From positions 62,001 through 126,000 of the forward strand of contig NW_026251774.1 of the NCBI RefSeq assembly GCF_025024155.1: a DNA stretch of 64,000 bases. The letters are read 5' to 3'. This document shows positions 21,588 to 33,493 of the stretch, piece after piece (within the stretch, counting starts at the first letter, position 1; every line of letters begins with the position of its first letter). The DNA is from Gamsiella multidivaricata. Lineage: Eukaryota > Mortierellomycota > Mortierellomycetes > Mortierellales > Mortierellaceae. Below the pieces are notes generated by a model. That model saw only the letters and a program-made list of their open reading frames with translations. It searched no databases and was not told where the DNA came from. The position numbers and the translations under genes are program-made.

Positions 21588-22203
21588 GTAGTGGTAGTCC
21601 ACACGAGAAAGATGATATGACGGGCTGGCCATGTCATTATCGATGGTGGATTAGATGGATAGAAAAGATAGAAAGATAGACAGATAGACAGATTGACTAT
21701 GCATTGAATGGTGGGTGGGTGGTGTGATGGTGTGGTGTGCACCACACTTATGCAGAATGTGCTGTTGTCCTTGTAGTTGTTGTTTGCTGCCGCAAGTTGA
21801 GCTGGGGACTAGTGAGCATATGCTGGACATGTCGCACAACAACAACAATGCAAACAATCCCGTAGCCAAGAGCGGGGTTACTCGAGCAGAGCATGGGGGG
21901 CAAAGGAAAAAATGCACGATCCATGCCACGCCAAAGTAAGGTTCCCGTGTTCGGCAGAGAATCATATGCTCATCGATCCAACTTCGTGTGACAATGACTC
22001 GCCATGATTCGAAAAATAAACAAGTCGGCTAACCAGCAACCAACCAGGTGCAAGGGGGGGAAACGAAAAGGGGAACCAAAAGAGCGGCTACAGGTACGCG
22101 GCAAAACGCGATGGCGTAGATCCTTACCTAGTCTCAGTCATCCATAATTAGCAGGTCCCTATCAGTCCCATGGAGTCAAGGTCACGTCCGACTGGGGCGA
22201 CGT

Positions 22204-23172
22204 TTAGTGGGCAGCAACAGCGACGGCAGTCTGCTCAACGGTCTTCTCGGCTGGGACCTCGGTGGTCTCAACAGCAGCTGGGGTCTCGTCCTTGGCAGGG
22301 GCAGGGGGAGCAGCAACCTCGGGCTCAACAGCAGCAGCAACAGTAGGTGCCTCAGTGACCTCAGTGGCCTCGGCGGTCTCAGCGGTCTCGGCAACGGGGG
22401 CAGGAGCCGCAGCCTTCTCCTCCTTCTTCTCCTTCTTGCTCTTGAAGAATCCGAGCGACAAGCGCTTGCTCAACTTGGCAGAGAGAGGGGATGACTTCTC
22501 AGCAGGCTTCTCCTCAGCAGGCTTCTCCTCGGCGGCGGGCTTTGCCTCCTCAATATCAGCAGCAGGGGCCTCCACAGCAGGTGCAACTGGGGCCTCGGCA
22601 GCAGGGGTAGCCTCAGTCTGAGCAGGGGTCTCGGCGACCTCGGTGTGAACCTCAGCAGGGGTCTCGACAGCGGCCTCAGTGATGGCAGCAGCAGGGGTCT
22701 CCTCGACAACGGCAGCGACGGGCTCAGGGGCGGCCTCAGTGACAACGGGGGCCTCGGCAGGGACAGGAGCAACCTCAGCGTGCTTTTCAGGGATAGCAGC
22801 CTTCTCAGCCTTGGGCTTCTTCTCAGCCAACTTCTTGATGTTGCTGGTCAATTTTGCGATCCATGACTTCTTCTTGTCAGCCTTGTTGGTGAGGGCAGGG
22901 GCATCCTCGGTGGCGGGGGTGGCGATAACCTCGGTGGTGGTCTCCTCGACAACAACAATAGGGGCAGCCTCCTCAGTGGTAGCGGGGGCAGCCTCGGCCT
23001 CTGTGGTGGTGGGCTCGACAGCAGCCGCAACGGTTGGCTCGGCAGCGGCCTCAGTGACAGGGGCGGCGACGGTCTCTGCGGCAGGGGCAGCAATCTGCTC
23101 CTTGGTCTCGTGGTTGGCGACGGGAGCCTCGACGGTGGGTGCGATGGTGGTGGTGGCGGTGGTGTCGGCCAT
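22204..23172 (-). CDS. Ala/Glu/Pro-rich low-complexity protein
   Basis: One exon encodes 322 residues from an ATG in strong context (ACAACCATGGCC). The composition is extreme: Ala, Glu, Pro, Thr and Val make up most of the chain in irregular units such as AAAEPTVAAAVEPTTTEAEA and APVVTEAAPEPVAAVVEE. Two basic amphipathic blocks interrupt it: KKKSWIAKLTSNIKKLAEKK near residues 100-120 and SAKLSKRLSLGFFKSKKEKK near 230-255. Both contain the pattern [S/A]K-L-[T/S]-x-x-[I/L]. There is no signal peptide or membrane span. I do not recognise a family. The protein is probably intrinsically disordered, with the two basic helices as binding sites for membrane or an acidic partner. Codon use is strongly biased to C-ending codons like the ribosomal genes nearby, which suggests abundant expression. 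Confidence 0.7.
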   Translation of the reverse strand: MADTTATTTIAPTVEAPVANHETKEQIAAPAAETVAAPVTEAAAEPTVAAAVEPTTTEAEAAPATTEEAAPIVVVEETTTEVIATPATEDAPALTNKADKKKSWIAKLTSNIKKLAEKKPKAEKAAIPEKHAEVAPVPAEAPVVTEAAPEPVAAVVEETPAAAITEAAVETPAEVHTEVAETPAQTEATPAAEAPVAPAVEAPAADIEEAKPAAEEKPAEEKPAEKSSPLSAKLSKRLSLGFFKSKKEKKEEKAAAPAPVAETAETAEATEVTEAPTVAAAVEPEVAAPPAPAKDETPAAVETTEVPAEKTVEQTAVAVAAH

Positions 23173-26100
23173 GGTTGTGATGTGTGATGTGTGAAGGTGT
23201 GGGTGTGGGTGGGGGATGGGGTGATGGTTATCGAAGAACGGGAGGATGTCAAAAGCTAAAAGAGAGGAAGGAAAGAGAGAAAAAAGAAAAAAGAAGAAGG
23301 AGAGGAGAGAAGGAGAGAAAGGGGGTGCAAAGATATAGGCGCGAGATGAAGAGAAGCAGGTGGCTGGCCTTGGACTTTTAGGCCTTAGCCCTTTGTCCCT
23401 GGAGGCGCGGATGGCGTGGATGGGATGTAGTCTATGGTGATGGAGACTATTGTAGCTGGGTACATGTACGATACGGTGGTACTGTAGTCTATACTCCCTA
23501 GTCTAGCAGAGTATGTGCTCTTGAGTATTCTTTGGTGGGTCCTCTTTGTGTACCTAAACAATGCAGCAATGAAGAACAAGGACCATGGTCCACCATCGCA
23601 TGGGCACCTCCACCCAGCTCAACTCATCTCAACTCAAATCAACCCATCCATGGGATGGACTCGACTCATTTTCTTCAACTCAAGTCAAATCTCAATTCAC
23701 TCTCAGTCAGCTCACTATTGAATAGCGCGCGCTCTCGTTTCTGTTTCTTTTCTCTCCGAGTCCATATGATTGCCAGCTGAACTGAGTTGAATTTAAATAG
23801 GTGAGAGCAGAGCGAACATGCAGCACCTATTTGTTGTTGCATGGCATATTATTATTATTCACCTGCATCCAAACAACTAACTCAAAATCCAAACAGCAGC
23901 AATTTCCAATTTCTTATTGCAGCACTTTCGCGGGTTCTATCTGCGATCCACACTGCAACTCTCTTGGGTCCATCCACCCCCTCGACTGACCTTGAACTCT
24001 GTTATCGCGGAGGGGGTAGAGGGGGCCCACCCGAACGGTATGGGAGGAGAGGTATAGAACAACAGCATGTCTCCTCAGCAAGGCACTGTCTACTACCGAC
24101 AGTTACCATGTCAACGATCATACAGGCGCGAAGGTATACCACGCAAAAAAGCAACATGACCGGAAGGTCAGCAAGAACCGGCAGTAGCGTCCACTCTCCT
24201 CGACCCCTCGCTTAAATCCCCCCTTGCTATTCATTCAACCCCTTTCCGCCATTTTTTTTCGTATTCAAACACATCTCTATCTCTCTGGTTCCAATGTGCT
24301 CTACGTTATTTCGTCCACTGCTCCTGACTCCTTGGATCCCGCTTCTAACTCCAGTAAACCGTCTCCTTTCTTTTTCGGTAAGAATTGTGGCCGCGATCAG
24401 GTCCTCTGGGACCTCTTCGAAAATCCCCCCCCTCCCTATTAAATAAAGAATAATTTTGCTTTACTCAATAAGTAGAGAGATAGATTACATGATGACATAC
24501 AACGCTGCAGTGCGCGAGAGACAAGGGAATGGCGCAACCGAGAGGCCAGACAGGCGACTTCCCCCCTTACATCCGTGGTGTAAGCGCAGCCCTGGTCTCA
24601 TTTTGGTGTCATTGCTGGCCTGAGATTTTTTTTCTTTTGGTCGGATGACCTATCTGTGTCCGTTCCCTGTGAGGTCAAAACAACAACACAGGGATGCACA
24701 AGAGATGACTAATGTTGTCCATGTTGCTATCCGTGTCTCTGGATCCAGGGTTAGCCTTACGCTACTGTTGATGTTTGTTACGACTATTCTTGGTCTCTCT
24801 ATATGCAGGCAGTTATCGACACTGGTTTCTCTTAATCGTTGCTCGGGCTACGGCCCTTCTTCCATGGCACTGTCCTGCCTTGCACATTAGCCTGTACCCC
24901 AAACATAGTCTAACGCACACGACGTGTTTAGAAATGTTGTGTATGTTTTGTGGATGGTGCAAAAAAGAAAAAGAAAAAAGTCGGGCTAACTCTAACTGAG
25001 ATAAGAATTTTCTTGACGTGCCGCAGGTCTATCGCTCGCCACTCCCCTGGCTGGTGGCAAAGGCGATGTACACCTAAGCACAGTGATACTCTTTCCAACC
25101 CCTGGAGGCGAAGACTCAGTCGTGTTTCCACTTTTACCGATATTAGGTAATGCGTTGCTTGTGTATCAGGTTTGATGAGGACTATGTTTTTTATTTTTTC
25201 TCGGCCTTGGCCAGATAGACTACCGTATGTGGACTTACAGTTGAGACCAACGCGTCTCGTCAATTCGCACCAGTGATCCTTTATTATTTACAACAGAACC
25301 CTGCGCAAAGTTGAACCCACTACCGGTAGCGCGCCCTAGCATGACTCTGCACCATACCATCTTCGGCAACGAATGCATTTGACTTATTTTAGTCCGCCGT
25401 TGAAAGTCGGATTTGTTGTAGTGCCGCAAACCTCTTTGCCCAAATTTTCGGTCTCCGATCATGAGCCCCTGGTTCAAGAAATTTAAGTTTGAGTCTTGTT
25501 GATGTCTTGCTTTTCCGAGTCCCCGAGCGAGGTGATGAATACTGTCGCTGTTTCCGCGTCTTGCTTGGTCAAGGCACGCAATCACAAACATACATATGCA
25601 CACATTGGGGAGATATCTGCGAACGTTTGTTCTCTACAGTTACCATCTCGGCCTCTCTTTCTGTCACCATGACCCTGATATGTACTCTTGGTAACTCTCA
25701 TTTGCGCTTTTTTTTTCTGTTATCTTGCATATATGCAGCAGAGCAGTTGTCAAAAATGAAAGACAAAGATGCCAGCATCTTCCTTTTCTCTCATTGGTTT
25801 TTCCCTTTACAAGTACACATAGTCTATGAATATATTTTGGCGCCAAAAAAGACCTACGAGAGTGTGTATGGAATGTTGTTAGAACGCTCACATTAGTCAC
25901 GAAACAGCCAATTCAGCCAGTGTATCGGTGCTCTACTGTAGTCAAAGAGCAACCGGGCTATCAGTGCTTCTAGAGGCTCATGAGCCGGTATCTATGCATC
26001 TATAAGCTGAGAGGATGCTCAGAAAGCAATGCCGTTCATACCTCTCATTCTCTGTCTCCAAAAAAAGATTGGGCCCACAGACCGGACAAGGAAAAATAAT

Positions 26101-27853
26101 CCAATCGTGCATACAAACCAAAAGAGAAATGAAAAAAGAGGAACCTGGAGGTGGAAACCACCATGGCTCTTTCTTGACTATCCATCCACATCTATATTTG
26201 CTTTTTTTTTTTTTTTGCTTCTCTCTGGAGCCCTTGGCTGTCTTCTGGCATCCTGAGGGTTCTATTTTCAGCGCGCACTAAAAAAAAAAAAAGTCGATCA
26301 AAAGGTCGGCGCGTAGTATACCTTTTTATTGGATACCAGGACCGTGCCTCCGGTTCCAAGAGGTTTATATTAGGGGATAGATACTCAATCGCGGTTACCA
26401 TGCGCACACCGAGCAATGCACCTCGATTTGGACTTTCTGGCACCTTCCACTCTTTTTTCTTTTACCCTTTGTTTACAAGCCAAAGGGTCCTCACTATCAG
26501 TCACACAAAAGAATAAAGAATTGAATACTCCAGCTTAGGGCAGCCAGTAACGAGCCGTTGGGCGAATATACATATTTTTGTGAAACGATAAAAACAAAAA
26601 CAAGGGTACATGTTGTTCCTAGCCTCTATTTTTTATGTGTCACAGGGTGAGTACATAGTCTATGTACACGTTGAGTTGTTGAGTAGGCTGGCTTTTCGGT
26701 CTGCAAGGAAAGTTTGCACAGAAAGAGGAACGAACGAGCGGAAAAAGGGGAGGAGAATCCAAACTAGACTATGTGAGAAAGGGTACCATAAAAAAAGGAC
26801 CAAAAAAACCTAGAGAGCAGGGGCTCGCTATTATTAATGCTCCGGCATGGCAACCCTCGATGCTCTACATGTGTAGCCGTACAACGGAGACGAAATACAT
26901 GCTGCTCTGCCTAACACTCCACCACCATGGCAGCTATTTCTTCCTGTCCTTTTATTTAAAAAAGGACAAGGTAAGGGGAACGAGGGAGCTGGGAAGTAGG
27001 GGTAAAGTATACTTGTGTATGTAATCAGCTGCGGGGGGAGAGGACGATCCCACATGCTATTGCGGCTGTTGACAATGCTGAATATGCTCTGCGGATAATA
27101 TGGTTTTTCCTACTCGAAACGAAACCTTGGTTCTTTACACACACCACTCACAGCAAGACACATCCGTCCCCGTCCCCGTCCTCAGCGCCTTGGCGTTTTT
27201 TCTCTTCTTCTTCGGTTCTTGGTCCTTCGGTCGGTTGCTATTTGTGCGCGTGCACAGGGTCACAAGAAAAAGAAAACATGAGGGGTTCAGACAGAAGCGG
27301 AGATCATTTTTATTTTCCCCTGTTGTTTATGCCCGAACAAAAAAAAAAAAAAAAAAAACTGCCCAAAGACATCGTGGATAAGCAAGCCGACCTGCCTGTG
27401 CCACAGCAATGAGGTAAACAAAATAAACAGACCATGAGCAGCTGGCGTTGTGACACTAACACATGTCGAGGTTCCCTAAAACCCCCCCACCCCAATCTAC
27501 GATTTTCCTCAAAGAAGTTTGCTCATCCTTTTAGGCTGAAAAACCGTGCACGTAAGGAAAAAAAAAAAAAAAAAAAAAAAAAAAAGGTAGACTATCCCTG
27601 TGATAGTCCTTGGGTTTATTCTGCTGGCAATACATTCACTGCTGTAAACACAGATCTCGCGTTTTTGTTTTGTTTTTTTCTTTGTCCGCACGCGTCCTCC
27701 CACTCGCGACGCGCCAGGACGCACAGAGTCACCGATCAACACTTTCTTTTTGGGTTTCCGTCAACTGGTGCCTGAATCAGCGCCACTAAAATCATGGTTA
27801 AGGATAATGAACCCAGGGGACGAAACTTTTTTCAATACCGCCAACATCAGTAT

Positions 27854-27916
<63 letters not shown>

Positions 27917-28046
27917 CTACTTCGTCCTGTTCAAAGGAATGCAGTTCTCGTATGATGAGATTGTGATTTTTTTTTTTATTTAAAAAAAAATAAATGCTAG
28001 TGTGTGCGCGGGCATAAACGACTCTCCATCAATGCCCATGCTCTCT
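23173..28046. other. 4.9-kb stretch without a recognisable gene
   Basis: I examined both strands and found only short open frames without family resemblance or consistent splice partners. It contains A20 and A28 tracts (about 27340-27358 and 27558-27585), T14-type runs, and a (TAC)21 microsatellite. The first 300 bases (23173-23400) are the purine-rich or pyrimidine-rich leader and promoter of the Ala-rich gene. A small, fast-evolving or heavily spliced gene, or a long non-coding RNA, could be hidden here. Confidence 0.4.
27854..27916. repeat. (TAC)n trinucleotide microsatellite
   Basis: About 21 perfect TAC units (63 bases) are present. It lies outside any gene I can support. Confidence 0.95.
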
Positions 28047-29202
28047 CTAAAAGAAATCGACAGCATGCTTGCGTGCAAGACCGGCTGCTGAGGCATTCTT
28101 GGTATTGGTATTGCTTTTGGTGGTAGTGGTTGTAGTGGTCGTTGTAGTCTTGGTCGCTGTCGTCTTTTGAATCGTCTGCGATGTCCTAACTTTAAGTGCG
28201 CTCTTCACTGGACGCTTGTCGACTGCAGGCACCGAGACCAAAGTAATGGGGCTTGTCTTGTCGAATCCTAAATGACGATAAAAAGGAGAAAAAAAAATAA
28301 ATAAATCTAAGACGACGGACGAAAAATACGAATGCACTCGAGTGTGGTCGCCTGATGCATCATTCATAATGTGTCTTTTCACGTACTCTTGACGGTATTG
28401 TTCTGCAACCTCCATGTAATAGACCGCTTTATGGGTGTCGTGTTTTTGGGGGATCCAGAGTCCGAGGTGACTGTAGACGAAGACGAGGTCGGTGACAGGA
28501 CCGGTGAGGATCCTGAGGTGTCCATGTCTGTCGACACCGTTACTCCTGATGCTCTCTTCTGCTGGTTCTTAGACTTCTTGCCCTGTGCGCTTTTCTGGAC
28601 CTTCTCCTGCTCCAAAATTTCGTTCTGCTCTGTCAATCGGTCCTGGACATGCTTCCAGATATGATGTTGGTGCATCTGTTTCTTCTGCAGGTCCTCCTCC
28701 TGCTGCTGTTTTAGCAACTTGTAAGTAGGCGTGTCGAAGCTGCAGCAAACAAGAGAGCAAAAAATTATTAATGTTAATAATACTCTAGAGCTGAGACCGA
28801 AGAGCAAGTATGATCGAGAACCTGAAGAAAGCAATTACCAAAGCATAGGAGCTCTTGATCTCCGGGGACGGCGTTGGCTGTAGAGAATGCTCCAGGTGCT
28901 CCAGGGCGCTTGCTTGTAGTGGGAGAGGCGCCATAGGGAGATCAACGAGGCTAATTGTCTATCGGTTAACTGCCTTGGCTGGTCAACCTGAACATCTTCA
29001 ATCTAATAGTGCAGGTTACAAAGCGCTTTAGCTGGTTAGCTGGATAAAACCTTGCGTTGCGAGTAGTCTGTTACCATTGGAGACTAACACAGCACCCGAT
29101 GATGAAAGGAAGCGATGCAGCACAGAGGGGGAGGACAACTATGCGTATGTCTTCTGTAGTCTCGAGAGAAGAAAGACATCTTCTTACCTCCATATCGTTC
29201 AT
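28047..29202 (-). CDS. Four-exon protein of unknown function with Gln/Glu helix and Thr tract
   Basis: Exons 29202-29188 (MNDME), 29002-28839, 28739-28387 and 28267-28047 give 250 residues. All three introns have good donors (GTAAGA, GTAATT, GTACGT) and keep frame. Two other frames of exon 2 are also open, but only this one joins both neighbours. The N-terminal part begins IEDVQVDQPRQLTDRQLASL. A strongly helical segment, LLKQQQEEDLQKKQMHQHHI then WKHVQDRLTEQNEILEQEK, suggests a coiled coil (about residues 65-110). A Ser/Thr-rich, probably disordered region follows, then RFDKTSPITLVSVPAVDKRP and an uninterrupted run of ten Thr near residue 220. The tail is basic. No membrane or signal sequence is present. 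I do not recognise a family, and a nuclear or cytoskeletal role would be guesswork. Confidence 0.6.
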
Positions 29203-29375
29203 GTTGCTGTGTAAGTTGTGAAATGAGAGGAAATACAGGGGAAGCAGGGCGAAAGCGATGCAAGAAAGCAGAGATGAGTTTCTGGTTCATTAGATTGTTT
29301 ACTCCACGAGACTGCTGAAAGAGGCATTTTTTTTTTAGACAGTAAACTTTATTTAGGCGTGAATGACAGAGTTTT

Positions 29376-30912
29376 TTAATGGCCATGGTGAGGCCGAGTC
29401 TCTTCCACGATCTCAGCGTCGTTGACAGGGTATTTACGAATTGATGAGCTGTCCTGCCCCTGCAGCGGCTCCTTTTGCTCCTTGCTGATAACGCCCTGGT
29501 CGCACGGAGTTCCCGTCAAGGTCTTAGTATCGTCATCATCCATGCGACCCATGTACTTCGATCCGATATAGAAGCAGATTGCCGCGACCAGTCCTCCCAA
29601 GAAGCCAATGCCATCGTTCTTGAACCCAACCAGCATTCCAGCTGTTGTGATCATCACGATAAAGTTGGCGTGTCGCTTCTGGTCGCTCAAAACGCCGTCG
29701 TTCACGGTCCTGGCTACGGCGCCCAACTCGATACCGCTGACAAACAACATCACACCCAAGATCGCGCTTGGATATCTGGCAATCAAACCCGACAACGAGC
29801 TGCCGAAGAAGAGCCCAAAAAAGATCTTGAGCAAGCCTAGAATAATGATCGAGACCTCCGTTCGGGCACCAAATCGATATTGCGCCGCCAATCCTCCGGA
29901 ACCATGACAGAATGGGATCGACCCAAAGAAGCATCCGATCAAGTTCATGATCCCGACCGAGACAGCGATCGTAGGTGTTCCTGTCGGACGCTCTGGGAAT
30001 AAGTCCTGGGCAAGGGCAGCCAAGGCAATCACGGAATTTAAGCAAGTCAGTGGGATCTGACCAAGCGAGGCCGAAACGAATCCATGCTTGAACTCTTCCC
30101 ACGTTGGAACCGTGACGCGGATGGTATATACGCCGATCTTGGGGTAGGCGACATTGAGAGGGGGGTTGGTGTACAGCTTGATAAACGCGATGATCAGTCC
30201 AATAACAAAGAGGATCATGGCCGTGGGGATACGCTTGGAGCGGTAATAGAAGATAAAGACCACAATAAATGCAAAGCAGGCCCATTCGTAATTGTTGTCC
30301 CAGGTCCAGCTTTCGCCACCAAAGCTCTTGGCCTGCTTCACTAGATCTGCGGCCTTGCCTCCGAATGAGATGGCGGTACCGAGCTGGATACCGCGGATGA
30401 CAGACATGGGGGTGTACTTTTGGACGAGATAAATTGTCCGGGTCAGGCCAAGGAACATCACGACAGCGGAGACACCCATACCGGCGCTCATGACGGAGCC
30501 GATCGACATGTGGTTTGTGAGTGCGATGGCAGCGATGGCTAAGAACGCGAGGCATGGCAGACCGTCAGTATGCCGTCTTATTTCTTGCCATGTTGACTTG
30601 ATATGACAAGGATATTGAAAACTTACATTTCATAGGCTGAACACACATAGGCATCCTAAATGTCAGGCCGGTGATGATATTCCAGAGTCCTCCAAAGATC
30701 AAACTGGCACTGAGATCAACCTGACCCGTCAAGGAGAGAGATAACATGATGGGTAAGAGTGTACCCAAATCGCCGAGAGATCCACTCAGTTCTCCAAGAC
30801 GGAATCCAGACTTGAAGGAGTGCAGTCTGTCCCTGGCATTGGCCTTGAGTGAGCCCATGATGCCAGTGGACTGCCCTTCTTGTTCCTGTGAGGTGGGAAG
30901 TACTTGTGACAT
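29376..30912 (-). CDS. Molybdate transporter, MOT1 type
   Basis: Exons 30912-30627 and 30538-29376 give 482 residues. The intron (GTAAGT...TTCTTAG) joins MCVQPMK to SIAAIALTNHMSIGSVMSAG in frame. MOT1-type carriers (a branch of the SLC26/sulfate permease superfamily) take up molybdate needed for the molybdenum cofactor of nitrate reductase and related enzymes. Diagnostic sequence is GELSGSLGDLGTLLPIMLSL near the N-terminus and SIPFCHGSGGLAAQYRFGAR in the C-terminal half. About ten hydrophobic segments are visible. The 70-residue C-terminal tail is hydrophilic and ends PHHGH. There is no STAS domain, as expected for MOT1 and unlike sulfate permeases. The molybdate assignment is from family resemblance. 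Plasma membrane versus vacuolar location cannot be told. Confidence 0.85.
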
Positions 30913-33493
30913 CGATATAAAGTGAGCCTTTTAACACAGAGTATGGTAAAGAAGGATGGTGGATTGTTGACGCTTGTGGAGGGCGGGGAAGGGGGACAAG
31001 AAAGGGGAGACAAAGATCGAAGACGAGGAAACAAACCTGGGTGTGGTGGGAAGAACGGCGGTACTTATATTAAATACTCAAAGTCTAAAAGGGTTAGGTC
31101 AAAAGAGTATGTTCAAGACATAGTAGACACTCAGCCAAAGCAAAAAGTGGGTCTTTCATTGTCAGTGGATCTAATACGGGACCGACGATATACTTCAAGC
31201 TCCTTGTAGTGATAGTAAGTAAAATATAAAAAAAAAGGACGTGGTCTGGATGCGGAGGTCATGTTGCTGACCAGGTATACCCGCGGCGCGAGCATTTGTT
31301 ACTTGGAGCAATTGTTTGTGTGTGAAAAAGGCAGCTCAAAGGTGCACAATCATGGTGTTTCCTAGCGCCAAACAGCTGGACACAAAAAAACAAAAAAAAA
31401 AAATGCTGGCCTGGACCCAACTGATAGTAGTATGGCATGGCGCCAAACCGCAGCATTATTCATGCAGTTCACTCCGCCAGGAGTGGACATAAGCATCTCA
31501 TGGATCTGTTACAAACAATATCGAATACTTTTCTGCTCAGGAATAATATTAGCTTAATTTGTTTGCTACCTTTGTGTGTTTACCAGGGAAATGTCAAAAA
31601 AAAATTAAAAAAAAGTGGGGCTTCATGCTGAGGCGCTGTACAGACGGATCCGATTGGTAAACCCTAATAATGTAGACCCAGCACAGGATCTCTCATCGTG
31701 GGTAAAAAGTGGGTCTGGGGTGGGTCCAGCAGTGGCCGAAGATCGTGCGGGGACAAAGCGGGGGAAAAAAAAAGATGGGAGACGAAGAGATCCGTGTGCC
31801 CAACGCGATAAAAACTGAAATAAAATAGGAGATGAGGTTGTCTCGCCCTTTACCTTCTGGCCTAAGATCTTCATCGTTTATAGCGTTTGCGTGTTAAACA
31901 TCAGCTGCAGTATCGGAAGCGGACAAGGAACCTTGAACATTTGCAGGATAACAGAATCTGCTTTCTGTATCCCGGACAGATGTTTATTGTGATTGTGCAG
32001 GAGCGTGAAGTATATCACTCGCCAAAAAGTTTAGGACCCCTGGCCTGAAGGGCATCCAAAAAAGTACATGCGACCTTCTGGGATCATCGAGGACGGCGTC
32101 GTTGTTGCCATACTATAAATGCCTACAATCGAAGCCGTCTTTGTGATCTTGTCGCTTTCAAAGGCCTTCGAACCTCCTTCAAATCTGTAATGATTTCGTC
32201 CGCTGCGCCCGCTCTTGGAATCATGCTCGTCCAATGTATGCTTGGAGGACACAACAGCATACAAAATCACCAATCACGGCTCGATAAACGGTCGCGGAAA
32301 TCACCAAAGTTGAATTTGTCCCAATTGAACAGAGCCACAGATGTCTTGAGACGCCATAAACGTACTGACTGCAGGTCGCTTCTATAGCCTCTCAGACATT
32401 GATTTGCGTGTCGGCAATATGCCTGTAGCCTATTTCGAGTCCTTATCCCAACTTAGCCCTCAATTTAGGCAGTTTATTGACAATCGTCAATGCAAGCTGA
32501 TAATGTGTAACATCAACTGCATTGTTACGATGACATTGGTAGAGGTTTTACCCAATGCTGTGGATGGCTGAGTGAGAGTAATAACCACCGAAAGGTAGGG
32601 CATGGTCTCGCGACAGGTTCTGCATGATCATGAGAGGACTCTGAGAAAAAAAGAGGGCAAAGGTTGCTCAGGAGTGACTGAGACAAAAAGGGCATGATTT
32701 ATTGTTGCAGTGCGATGCCGATGTCCTCTGTTCTGGCGAATGAAGTTTGTAGTAGTGTGTTTCTTAGTGACACGGGCTGGAGGATGGACAGGATAGCGTG
32801 TAAGAGAGAAGCTCAACTTCGCCATGTTTTTCGGTCTTATTGCGTCCCGTATGAGTTCCACTGAAATCTACGCGCCGACTCCTTCGAGGTCATGTTGCAC
32901 GCCAAGGAAAGTCTCCACGAAGTCAATGCTGCACTCTTGAGAGTGTGTATGCGGGGGAGGACCATGAAAAGGAGGATAGGTCCAATTGCTTAGTGGGATG
33001 TAGGTGCTGCACCAGCCATGGATAGTGTTCAACGGACTGGACGCGTCTTGGTGCCACAGAACGCGGGATAATTGGTCGATGGGGCATGGACGTGGTGACT
33101 GCCCACGAATGAACGTAGAGAGTCCCCGGCAGTGAAGGCCTCCTTCGCCCTCCTTCCCGCGCTTATTTCCTCAGCCCACCCGTCCCTCGCCCTCTCCTTG
33201 TTTGCGCCTCTCCTGCCTGCGCCTCCGCTGCTTCAGCACACTCTCGGGTCGACTCTTCCCAACACGCTAGTCGCTGCGGCAGAGACACAGCCCAGTCTAC
33301 ACCTCGACGCTCACCCAAATCCACCGTGCTGTGTCCCGTGGTCAAGCAAGACTGCACCCCTTGACCAGACCCGCATCCCATCTCTCCTCTTTTACAACCT
33401 ACTCTCTTTCTTCATCGCAACTGCAGATTGGAAACAAAATAAAAAGTACCACTGCAATAACGAAAACAAAACAGCAGTGCCGACACAGTAGCC
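30913..33493. other. 2.6-kb spacer with only weak coding signals
   Basis: This region separates the transporter and UBC genes, which are divergent. The last 370 bases (33120-33490) are C/T-rich leader of the UBC gene. Between about 32031 and 32390 the minus strand has two open blocks (listed separately). Elsewhere I see A-runs (about 31385-31402 and 31590-31613) and nothing coding. Confidence 0.4.
32031..32390 (-). other. Possible small spliced gene or remnant
   Basis: Reading the minus strand, an acceptor CTGCAG is followed by SVRLWRLKTSVALFNWDKFN and FGDFRDRLSS. A 66-base GTGATT...GCGCAG interval could splice this to GRNHYRFEGGSKAFESDKIT and MIPEGRMYFFGCPSGQGS before a stop at 32031. Both blocks look protein-like and share phase, but no start exon was found and another frame is also open. 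I recognise no family. Confidence 0.2.

Larger units (their letters stand above)
19861..22203. other. Long region upstream of S15, mostly non-coding
   Basis: About 2.3 kb that must contain the S15 first intron, first exon and promoter. It also includes a possible minus-strand exon at 20940-21129 (listed separately), an A15 tract near 20826, a (GT)n microsatellite at 21559-21587 and GATA-like repeats near 21655-21695. A minus-strand mini-exon ATG ACT GAG ACT AG before GTAAGG occurs near 22126, but its phase fits neither S15 nor the 20940-21129 exon. Confidence 0.4.

Noticed and set aside
22207..23194. Long Gly/Ser/Thr-rich and Arg/Pro/Leu-rich frames overlapping the Ala-rich gene
   Set aside because: They are shadows of the repetitive GCC/GAG/ACC codons in other frames. 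None has a plausible start context.
28569..28933. Alternative product starting at the ATG at 28933 (MAPLPLQASALEHLEHSLQP)
   Set aside because: After the next intron it would enter a frame that ends early and does not connect to the last exon. The four-exon model keeps one frame throughout.
29536..30555. 339-codon second frame inside the molybdate transporter exon
   Set aside because: It is a shadow frame. The transporter frame has all family motifs and splices correctly to exon 1.
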